Shown piece by piece: positions 18,099 to 24,525 of a stretch of DNA of 64,000 bases. Positions within the stretch are counted from its first letter, which is position 1, and each line of letters starts with the position of its first letter. This DNA is from Leeuwenhoekiella polynyae (GTDB taxonomy: Bacteria > Bacteroidota > Bacteroidia > Flavobacteriales > Flavobacteriaceae). The notes beneath the pieces are model-generated. The model saw only the letters and a program-made list of their open reading frames with translations, was not told where the DNA came from and did no database searches. Where the stretch lies: NCBI RefSeq assembly GCF_042683665.1, contig NZ_JBHUOO010000025.1. One strand, given 5' to 3'. The translations under genes were made by a program, and so were the position numbers.

Positions 18099-18503
18099 AT
18101 GGGGCGTATTCTTGCTTTAGATTTTGGTACAAAACGCACAGGTATTGCGGTGACTGATGAACTGCAGCTTATAGCTTCTGGCCTTACGACTGTAAATACT
18201 AAAGAGTTGCTGGCTTTTTTGAAAGATTATTTTACTAAAGAATCTGTCGAACTCATTTTATTAGGTGAACCTAAGCGCTTGAATAATGTCGCTTCAGATG
18301 TTGAAGTAGATATAGCAAAATTTCGCGAAAGCTTAGAAAAGATTACCACAATTCCCATTGAGCGTATTGATGAGCGATTTACTTCAAAAATGGCTGCTCA
18401 ATCAATGTTAGATGGTGGATTGAAAAAGAAGAAGAGAAAAAATAAAGCACTTCTTGATGAGATAAGTGCAACTATAATTCTTCAATCGTATCTGTATAGA
18501 TAA
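18099..18503 (+). CDS. ruvX: Putative Holliday junction resolvase RuvX/YqgF
   Basis: 134-aa RNase-H-fold nuclease of the YqgF/RuvX family, an essential family linked to 16S rRNA 5'-end maturation and/or Holliday junction processing. 'ILALDFGTKRTGIAVTDE' at the N-terminus carries the first catalytic Asp. 'LILLGEPKR' and 'IERIDERFTSKMA' supply the other acidic residues. The ATG at 18099 gives the standard family start; the frame upstream (18054) is non-conserved. The def gene follows after 38 bp and is probably co-transcribed. Confidence 0.92.
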   Translation: MGRILALDFGTKRTGIAVTDELQLIASGLTTVNTKELLAFLKDYFTKESVELILLGEPKRLNNVASDVEVDIAKFRESLEKITTIPIERIDERFTSKMAAQSMLDGGLKKKKRKNKALLDEISATIILQSYLYR

Positions 18504-18541
18504 CCTTTTGATCAATTAATAATTACGAAAAGAAGTTTAAA

Positions 18542-19129
18542 ATGATATTACCCATTGTTGCATACGGCGATCCTGTTTTGAGAAAGAAAGCTGCTCCTAT
18601 AACTCAAGATTATTCCAAGTTAGATGAACTTATAGCTAATATGTTTGAGACTATGTATGGCGCGAGTGGAGTAGGACTTGCTGCTCCTCAAATAGGAAAA
18701 GCAATTCGGATTTTTGTGGTTGATGCAACTCCTTTTGCAGATGACGAAGATTTGTCTGAAGAAGAACAAGCACAACTTAAAACATTTAAAAAGGCATTTA
18801 TAAATCCCGAAATTATCGAGGAAACCGGTGACGAATGGGCTTTTAGTGAAGGTTGTTTAAGTATTCCTGGGATTAACGAGGACGTTTTTAGATGTCCCAA
18901 TATTAAAATTAAATACCAAGATCAAGATTTTAAAGAACACGTTGAAGAATTTGACGGCTTATTAGCAAGAGTGATTCAGCATGAATATGATCATATAGAA
19001 GGGATTTTGTTCACAGATAAATTGAGCAGCCTTAAAAAACGAATTATAAAAAGTAAACTGGCAGGCATCAGTAAAGGAAAAACCAATGCAGACTATCGCA
19101 TGCGTTTTCCGGATAAAAAAGGACGCTAA
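18542..19129 (+). CDS. def: Peptide deformylase
   Basis: 195-aa metalloenzyme that removes the formyl group from nascent N-terminal fMet. The three signature motifs are intact: GVGLAAPQ at 43-50, EGCLSIPG at 103-110 (metal ligand Cys105) and HEYDH at 147-151 (two His ligands and the catalytic Glu). An acidic insertion near 67-82 ('DEDLSEEEQAQLK') between motifs 1 and 2 is common in Bacteroidota deformylases. The short leader and same-strand ruvX upstream suggest an operon. Confidence 0.97.
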   Translation: MILPIVAYGDPVLRKKAAPITQDYSKLDELIANMFETMYGASGVGLAAPQIGKAIRIFVVDATPFADDEDLSEEEQAQLKTFKKAFINPEIIEETGDEWAFSEGCLSIPGINEDVFRCPNIKIKYQDQDFKEHVEEFDGLLARVIQHEYDHIEGILFTDKLSSLKKRIIKSKLAGISKGKTNADYRMRFPDKKGR

Positions 19130-19290
19130 TAAGAAGTGCTGATTTTTTATTTTGATAATTCAAAAAGAGCCTAGATATTTGCGCCCTTTTAAAATAGAAA
19201 GTTTACAAATCCGTTTTAAAAAAGTATCCTGAGGAAAGACCGTAGGGAATTATAAAGAAAATACGTTTAGTTTCGAGTTAAATACAACAT

Positions 19291-19719
19291 ATGAGTTTAG
19301 ATAAAATAGTTTCGATTTCAGGAAAACCCGGTTTATATCATTTAAGAGCGCAAACACGTTCTGGCTTTATCGCAGAGTCTTTAACAGACGGCAAGAAAAT
19401 ACCTGTAGGTTTGAGACATAACGTAAGTGTACTTTCAGAAATTTCTATTTACACTTTAGATGGTGAAGAGCCGTTACGTGAAGTATTTGCTAAGATTTCG
19501 ACTAAAGAAGACGGTGGTAAAGCGATTGATCACAAGGCCTCTAAAGATGAATTAGAAGCTTACTTTTTTGATGTGCTTCCTAATTTTGACGAGGACCGTG
19601 TATATGCGAGTGATATTAAAAAAGTGATACAGTGGTATAATTTGCTTCAGGCAAATGATCTCATAGAAGCGCAAGCCGAAGAGGTTTCAGAAGCGCCAAA
19701 AGCAGCTGAAGAAGAATAA
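19291..19719 (+). CDS. DUF5606 domain-containing protein
   Basis: 142-aa cytoplasmic protein conserved in Flavobacteriia and matching what I know as DUF5606. Its N-terminal half ('LDKIVSISGKPGLYHL...TRSGFIAESLTDGKKIPV') reads as an SH3/Tudor-like beta-barrel. The middle part ('SKDELEAYFFDVLPNFDEDRVYASDIKKVIQWYNLL') is helical, and the acidic, Ala-rich C-terminal tail is likely disordered. No function is known. It sits between def and mazG, an order I regard as typical for the group. A G-U-containing terminator follows. Confidence 0.82.
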   Translation: MSLDKIVSISGKPGLYHLRAQTRSGFIAESLTDGKKIPVGLRHNVSVLSEISIYTLDGEEPLREVFAKISTKEDGGKAIDHKASKDELEAYFFDVLPNFDEDRVYASDIKKVIQWYNLLQANDLIEAQAEEVSEAPKAAEEE

Positions 19720-19741
19720 AAGCTTCAGCATAAACTAGTTT

Positions 19742-19778
19742 AAAAATCCTGTGATTCTGTCATGGGATTTTTGTTTTT
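19742..19778 (+). terminator. Intrinsic terminator after the DUF5606 gene
   Basis: An 11-bp stem (19744-19754 with 19760-19770) including two G-U pairs, a 5-nt loop and a T-rich tail lies 25 bp after the stop. Confidence 0.7.
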
Positions 19779-19817
19779 AGAATAATCCTGAAGCGTATTA
19801 ATACTTAAATTGCAGCT

Positions 19818-20591
19818 ATGAACACTAGAGAAAACCAGTTACAAGCCATAGACCGTTTACTAACCATAATGGATGAACTGCGGGAGCAATGCCCGTGGGA
19901 CCGTAAGCAGACGATACAAAGTCTGAGACATCTTACTATTGAGGAAACCTATGAGTTGGGTGATGCCATTTTAGACAACGATTTGGAAGAAGTAAAAAAG
20001 GAGTTGGGGGATTTGCTTTTGCATATTGTCTTTTATGCTAAAATAGGAAGCGAAACCGAAGACTTTGATATTGCTGATGTAGCTAACGGAATCTGTGAAA
20101 AATTAATTTCCCGGCATCCACATATTTATGGGGATGTATCTGTTGAAAATGAAGATGATGTAAAACGAAACTGGGAAAATCTAAAGCTGAAGGAAGGTAA
20201 GAAATCAGTTTTAGAAGGAGTTCCAAAATCTTTACCTGCTCTTGTAAAAGCAAGTCGCATACAAGATAAAGTTACCGGCGTAGGTTTTGACTGGGAAGAA
20301 CCCGATCAGGTTTTTGAAAAGGTTCAGGAAGAGTTGGGAGAATTGAAAGATGAAATTCACGCACAGGATCAAGAAAAGATAGAGGCTGAATTTGGTGATG
20401 TGCTTTTTTCAATGATTAATTATGCACGTTTCTTAAAAGTAGATCCAGAAAGTGCATTAGAGCGTACCAATAAAAAGTTCATCAAGCGGTTTCAATATTT
20501 AGAATCAAAAGCTAAAGAGAGTAATAAAGAACTTCGGGATATGACTTTAGGCGAAATGGATGTCTTTTGGGAAGAAGCTAAAAAGCTATAG
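19818..20591 (+). CDS. mazG: Nucleoside triphosphate pyrophosphohydrolase MazG
   Basis: 257-aa house-cleaning NTPase converting (d)NTPs to (d)NMPs plus PPi. It has the two tandem MazG all-alpha domains: 'CPWDRKQTIQSLRHLTIEETYELGDAI' with the ExxE...ExxD metal motif and 'ELGDLLLHIVFYAKI', then a second copy around 165-205 ('VQEELGELKDEIHA', 'EFGDVLFSMINYARF'). Length matches the E. coli type. The stop codon (TAG, 20589-20591) overlaps the base of a long perfect hairpin. Confidence 0.96.
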   Translation: MNTRENQLQAIDRLLTIMDELREQCPWDRKQTIQSLRHLTIEETYELGDAILDNDLEEVKKELGDLLLHIVFYAKIGSETEDFDIADVANGICEKLISRHPHIYGDVSVENEDDVKRNWENLKLKEGKKSVLEGVPKSLPALVKASRIQDKVTGVGFDWEEPDQVFEKVQEELGELKDEIHAQDQEKIEAEFGDVLFSMINYARFLKVDPESALERTNKKFIKRFQYLESKAKESNKELRDMTLGEMDVFWEEAKKL

Positions 20592-20624
20592 GATTAAACC
20601 ATCAATTATTGATGGTTTAATCCT
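20590..20624. terminator. Long perfect hairpin at the mazG stop
   Basis: A 16-bp perfect stem (arms 20590-20605 and 20609-20624) with a 3-nt loop starts inside the mazG stop codon. No T-tract follows in either direction, so termination is plausible but the hairpin may instead stabilise mRNA ends. It also lies close to the -33 element of the next promoter. Confidence 0.6.
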
Positions 20625-20631
20625 AAATCTC

Positions 20632-20661
20632 TTGTATTCTAATGAGTAAAGTCTATTTTTG
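20632..20661 (+). promoter_or_regulatory. Promoter for the sterol-desaturase-like gene
   Basis: TTG (20632-20634), a 19-bp spacer, then TATTTTTG (20654-20661) matches the Bacteroidota -33/-7 consensus. The ATG is at 20678. Confidence 0.65.
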
Positions 20662-20677
20662 AAATTAAACCAACTTT

Positions 20678-21634
20678 ATGGATTTTACAAACCCTTTAAT
20701 TTACGGAGTTCCCTGTTTTTTAGGTCTCATTCTGGTAGAGCTTACCTACAGTAAACACCACGATCATGACAAGTTATACAACTGGAAAGATCTAGGTGCT
20801 AGTCTTACGATGGGTATAGGCTCTACACTTATAGCACCTTTGGTAAAAACGGTTACAGTCATTTTGCTTTTTAGTTGGGTTTATGACGTTTTTAACCCGA
20901 TTGTTGAGGGGGTACGAACAAATATTTTTGGTTGGGAATCTTTTGGTTATGCATGGTATGTTTGGATTTTATGCCAGCTTGCAGATGATTTTTCATATTA
21001 CTGGTTCCATCGCCAGAATCATATGGTACGCTTTTTCTGGGCAGCTCATATCGTACACCATTCTTCAGATAATTTCAACTTGGGTACAGCTGTAAGAAAT
21101 GGCTGGTTTACTATTTTTTATAAACCCTTATTTTATGTGTGGATTGTAGCTATTGGCTTTCCGCCAGAAATGCTTGTGGTTTGTCTGGGTATAGAGGCTT
21201 TGTGGCAATTTCAATTACACTCGCAATACATTCCTAAATTAGGAATTATAGATAAAGTATTCAATACACATACGATGCATCAAGTGCATCACGCGCGTAA
21301 TTTGGAATACATGGATAAAAACCACGGCGGTTTCTTAAATACGTTTGACCGCATCTTTGGAACTTTCAAAGAGCTTGATGAAGAAATAGATATTGAGTAC
21401 GGTGTGACGCATGCACCAAATAGTTACAATCCGTTAATTATTCTTACGCACGAATATCAAGACATCTGGAGTGATATGAAACGATCTCCAAAATGGAAGC
21501 ATAAGTTTATGTATGCTTTTGGACCTCCGGGATGGAGTCACGACGGGAGCACGCTCACGATTAAACAAATGCGCAAGAAATTAAGAGAAGAAGCTGAGCA
21601 AGAGCGATTAAATTTAGAATTGGCTGCGGAATAA
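20678..21634 (+). CDS. Sterol desaturase / fatty acid hydroxylase family membrane protein
   Basis: 318-aa integral membrane di-iron protein. The three histidine boxes are complete: HRQNH at 111-115, HIVHH at 124-128 and HTMHQVHH at 198-205. Hydrophobic segments at about 8-22, 45-70, 92-105 and 148-175 place the His cluster at the cytoplasmic face. Bacterial members hydroxylate or desaturate fatty acids, carotenoids or hopanoid-type lipids; the substrate here is unknown and no lipid pathway gene is adjacent. It has its own promoter and is convergent with the XRE regulator gene. Confidence 0.9.
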   Translation: MDFTNPLIYGVPCFLGLILVELTYSKHHDHDKLYNWKDLGASLTMGIGSTLIAPLVKTVTVILLFSWVYDVFNPIVEGVRTNIFGWESFGYAWYVWILCQLADDFSYYWFHRQNHMVRFFWAAHIVHHSSDNFNLGTAVRNGWFTIFYKPLFYVWIVAIGFPPEMLVVCLGIEALWQFQLHSQYIPKLGIIDKVFNTHTMHQVHHARNLEYMDKNHGGFLNTFDRIFGTFKELDEEIDIEYGVTHAPNSYNPLIILTHEYQDIWSDMKRSPKWKHKFMYAFGPPGWSHDGSTLTIKQMRKKLREEAEQERLNLELAAE

Positions 21635-21648
21635 ACTTTACTTAGGAG

Positions 21649-22404
21649 TTAGATTTGACTTCTTAGTTTAGCAAATTCTTTTTCAAGCATAGACAGTTTG
21701 TCTTCAATACCAGAACCAATAGAAGTTATACGCTTTTGAAATACAGAAGTTATTTTCCAGACTTCATTAATTTCAGAAAACGGAAATCTCAATTCGTCAA
21801 TATTTTGATGTTCTGCTTTTAAAATTATCGTATCGCTAAATATGTAAGCTTTGCGCAGTATAAGTTCGTCTTTTGTAAGAGCCAAAACAATTGCGCCATC
21901 TTCAATATTTTTGTAATCATCATTTTTTACAAATGTCCCTAAAACCACATCTTTAGGAAAAAGCCCTTGATTTTGACTGGTCATTTCGAGATTAGTCACT
22001 ACAAAACCACGCATAGTTTCAGATTTATCTACAGGTAATATAACCTGAACCATATCTTGTACAAAACGTTGATTTTGATAATTACTGATATAATCTGTAG
22101 AATTTTTTTCTGTAATACACGGTATCTGTTTAAAGGTTTCCGGGTGAGGTAATTCGTATTGTTCAGATAGAGAACTTTTAAATTTCAGTAATTCATTTAC
22201 TGTCAGTTCTCGAGTTAGCAAGTCATCTATAGGTATGCTAAAATAATTAGCAATTTTGATGATGGTTTCTATTTTAGGTTCACTTCTTCCTTCTTCATAA
22301 GCACCTAAAGTGCCTCTTTTTAAGTCAAATAGCTCAGCAAACGCCTGTTGACTTAGCGTTTTTACACTTCGTATCTTCCGAATATTTTTACCAAAAAAGG
22401 ACAT
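21649..22404 (-). CDS. XRE-family regulator with S24/LexA-like C-terminal domain
   Basis: 251-aa predicted repressor. The N-terminal helix-turn-helix spans about 6-62 ('TLSQQAFAELFDLKRGTLGAYEEGRSEP'). The C-terminal part (about 100-220) resembles the S24 LexA/CI dimerisation fold ('FPKDVVLGTF', 'IEDGAIVLAL', 'DTIILKAEHQN'). I cannot see a clear catalytic Ser-Met or the following Lys, where 'LILRKAY' occurs, so it is probably a non-cleavable ligand- or dimer-sensing version. It is divergent from the PspA/flotillin operon and palindromes lie right at its start, suggesting self-regulation and control of that operon. Confidence 0.85.
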   Translation of the reverse strand: MSFFGKNIRKIRSVKTLSQQAFAELFDLKRGTLGAYEEGRSEPKIETIIKIANYFSIPIDDLLTRELTVNELLKFKSSLSEQYELPHPETFKQIPCITEKNSTDYISNYQNQRFVQDMVQVILPVDKSETMRGFVVTNLEMTSQNQGLFPKDVVLGTFVKNDDYKNIEDGAIVLALTKDELILRKAYIFSDTIILKAEHQNIDELRFPFSEINEVWKITSVFQKRITSIGSGIEDKLSMLEKEFAKLRSQI

Positions 22405-22405
22405 A

Positions 22406-22469
22406 TTTTGCTAATTTTATTTGCAAATTGAAAATATTTAATTATATTTACCTAACAATATTAGCAAAA
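22406..22469. promoter_or_regulatory. Candidate operator: 9-bp inverted repeat plus 10-bp palindrome
   Basis: TTTTGCTAA (22406-22414) is repeated perfectly in inverted orientation as TTAGCAAAA (22461-22469). Between them is the perfect palindrome ATTTGCAAAT (22419-22428). All lie immediately upstream of the XRE gene and on the way to the PspA operon, the expected place for its operators. A further TAGCTA palindrome occurs at 22481-22486. Confidence 0.45.
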
Positions 22470-22554
22470 ACTATTTTGTTTAGCTAGTTTTTTTAGTAGC
22501 TATTCTAATTGTCAATATTGTTAAAAAACATTCATCAATCAAAAATCAAACAGT

Positions 22555-22605
22555 ATGACAGCATTAATCCACGCATTGTTTACAATAATAATTAGCGTAA
22601 TCTAA
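22555..22605 (+). CDS. Possible 16-aa hydrophobic leader peptide
   Basis: A very short frame, ATG to TAA, encodes MTALIHALFTIIISVI. It sits in the divergent control region 68 bp before the CesT-like gene and is preceded by a 'ATCAATCAAAAATCAAAC' stretch like the one ahead of the flotillin gene. It could be a translated leader or a tiny membrane peptide, or chance. No family is recognised. Confidence 0.25.
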   Translation: MTALIHALFTIIISVI

Positions 22606-22672
22606 ACAATTAAAAACTAGTTTTCGTATTATTAACTTTTAGAAATCCTTAACAGCCTGTAACCAAAAGTCG

Positions 22673-23068
22673 ATGAAAGATCATTTCCTTATAACCAAAA
22701 ATTATTTACTTGAACTTGATTTTAATGTCACCTTTCAGAACCCTGAAGATGGTATACTGGTCGTTCAAAAAGAAAATTCAGGTATTAAAAATCTGATTTT
22801 AGGGGTCGCACCACCCATTCTCATTTTGGAACAATTCATTTTTAAAATTAACAATCAGTCAGAAAAGATTTTTAAAAGTCTTTTGCAAAAAAACCGGGAT
22901 ATTATTCACGGCGCTTTTGTACTCAATGAGAGTGGTGAAAAAGTAATCTTTAGAGACACGCTTCAGATAGAGAATATGGATCTAAATGAGTTGGAAGGCT
23001 CTTTAAACTCACTCAGCCTTTTGATGAGTGAATATTCAGATAAAATAATAGAATTTTCAAAATATTAA
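22673..23068 (+). CDS. CesT/Tir-chaperone or YbjN-like protein
   Basis: 131-aa small cytoplasmic alpha/beta protein. The alternation 'HFLITKNYLLELDFNVT...GILVVQKEN...LILGVAPPILILEQFIFKI...LLQKNRDIIHGAFVLNE...VIFRDTLQIENMDLNELEGSLNSLSLLMSEY' fits the type III chaperone (CesT/YbjN) fold, a helix with a twisted sheet and a C-terminal helix. Such proteins occur next to pspA homologues (YjfI-type) in other bacteria. It is the first gene of the PspA-YqiJ-flotillin run, 12 bp ahead of pspA, and may chaperone one of those products. Confidence 0.68.
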   Translation: MKDHFLITKNYLLELDFNVTFQNPEDGILVVQKENSGIKNLILGVAPPILILEQFIFKINNQSEKIFKSLLQKNRDIIHGAFVLNESGEKVIFRDTLQIENMDLNELEGSLNSLSLLMSEYSDKIIEFSKY

Positions 23069-23080
23069 AACCTAGAACCC

Positions 23081-23800
23081 ATGAACATTTTTAGACGCTT
23101 ATTTAAAATAGGAGAGGCAGAAGCAAATTCTGCAATTGATAATATGGAAGATCCCATCAAATTAACCGAGCAGGGCATCCGGGATATGAAACAAGACCTG
23201 GATAAAAGCTTAGAAGCTTTGGCTCAGGTTAAAGCTTTAGCAATACGCGCAAAAAACGATCAGGAAGAATTTCAGGATAAAGCCGAAGAATACCAGAGCA
23301 AAGCGATTGTCATTCTTAAAAAAGCACACGCCAAGCAAATGGATGCTGCTGAAGCAGATCGTCTGGCTAAAGAGGCTTTACTTAAAAAAGAAGAGTCTGA
23401 AAAACAGGTTGCTCAGGCTAAAACCGAATCGGAGAAGTTTGACAACAATGTAGCCCAGTTACAGAAAAATATTCAGAACATCAAAGCGAATATCAGCAAG
23501 TGGGAAAACGAACTCAAAACGCTTAAAGCGCGTGTAAAAGTGAGCAACGCTACGAAAAATCTCAACAAACAAATGGCAGAATTAGATAGCACCGGCACGG
23601 TGTCTATGTTGGAGCGTATGAAGGAAAAAGTAGCTCAGGAAGAAGCGCTTGCAGAAGCCTATGGTGATATCGCCAATGCCTCAAAGTCTATAGACGATGA
23701 GCTTGACAAAGCAGCGGATACCACGGGTGCAAAGGCTGAAGATGAACTCGAAAAATTAAAAGCACAACTGGGTCTTGATGACTCTAAAAACCAGGGATAA
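23081..23800 (+). CDS. pspA: PspA/IM30 (Vipp1) family membrane-remodelling protein
   Basis: 239-aa ESCRT-III-superfamily protein that polymerises on stressed inner membrane. The amphipathic start 'MNIFRRLFKIGEAEANSAIDNMEDP' is followed by 'GIRDMKQDLDKSLEALAQVKALAIR' and a long helical hairpin to about residue 210, as in PspA. The C-terminal acidic helix ('AEDELEKLKAQLGLDD') is present. No PspF/PspB/PspC genes are visible; instead it is coupled to YqiJ- and flotillin-like genes, which points to a PspA-flotillin membrane system. The next gene starts 2 bp after its stop. Confidence 0.95.
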   Translation: MNIFRRLFKIGEAEANSAIDNMEDPIKLTEQGIRDMKQDLDKSLEALAQVKALAIRAKNDQEEFQDKAEEYQSKAIVILKKAHAKQMDAAEADRLAKEALLKKEESEKQVAQAKTESEKFDNNVAQLQKNIQNIKANISKWENELKTLKARVKVSNATKNLNKQMAELDSTGTVSMLERMKEKVAQEEALAEAYGDIANASKSIDDELDKAADTTGAKAEDELEKLKAQLGLDDSKNQG

Positions 23801-23802
23801 TA

Positions 23803-24510
23803 GTGAACGCAACATTAACAGAAGTACTTTTTTCTCAAGTTAATATAGTACTGTCTATATTACTGATGATACTCATCTTGTATTGGATAGTGACGATGAT
23901 AGGCGGTATTGACTTCGATCTGGATATTGACGTGGATGTCGATGTCGATGTTGATCTCGACACAGGCCTCGAAGGTGGTAATATGGACTTTGAAGACGTG
24001 TCTAATGTTGAGGTGACCAAGGATAATGTAGTAGGAAAAAGACGCAAGCCGTTGAAAGGCTGGCAAATATTTCTCATCTACTTCAACTTTGTTGGGCTTC
24101 CGTTTATGTTCACCTTTACGTGCTGGATTTTTATCTGGTGGCTGATGACGACCGTCACAACAGCGCTGACGTTTACGTATGATAGCGTATTTGGCTTTGC
24201 GGTTATGCTGATCGCCTTGTTTCCGGCTTTAATCGTAAACAAATTGTTTACCACACCCTTTAAAGGTTTTTTCAAACACCTCAATAAAGATGGTGATGTA
24301 GCTGTTGATTTTTTGGGAAGAAAAGCTACCCTGCTATCTTCAATTTCCGGAGAAAAAATGGGGAATGCCGAAGTGCTTGCAGACGGCAACGCTATGTCGG
24401 TTTATGTGAAATCTTTGACAGGTGAACCCCTTGTTTATGGAAGTACAGTACTGATCATCAAACAATCTGCAGATCAAAATTATTACCTCGTAGAAAATTA
24501 TAACGACTAA
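23803..24510 (+). CDS. YqiJ-like membrane protein with OB/NfeD-like C-terminus
   Basis: 235-aa inner-membrane protein starting with GTG 2 bp after pspA. Predicted segments are at 12-33, about 90-115 and 120-146; a C-terminal beta-rich domain (about 165-230, 'VDFLGRKATLLSSISG...LVYGSTVLIIK') fits the OB fold of YqiJ/NfeD proteins that partner with flotillins. An unusual strict Asp alternation (residues 38-54, D-x-D-x) follows the first membrane segment and could bind divalent cations. The flotillin gene is 15 bp downstream. I infer that it anchors or regulates the flotillin scaffold. Confidence 0.82.
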   Translation: MNATLTEVLFSQVNIVLSILLMILILYWIVTMIGGIDFDLDIDVDVDVDVDLDTGLEGGNMDFEDVSNVEVTKDNVVGKRRKPLKGWQIFLIYFNFVGLPFMFTFTCWIFIWWLMTTVTTALTFTYDSVFGFAVMLIALFPALIVNKLFTTPFKGFFKHLNKDGDVAVDFLGRKATLLSSISGEKMGNAEVLADGNAMSVYVKSLTGEPLVYGSTVLIIKQSADQNYYLVENYND

Positions 24511-24525
24511 ATAAATCAATCAAAA

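Noticed and set aside
23835..24077. Antisense frames with Ser-Thr or Ile-Asp repeats opposite the YqiJ-like gene
   Set aside because: They are reverse translations of the Asp repeat and have no independent start context.
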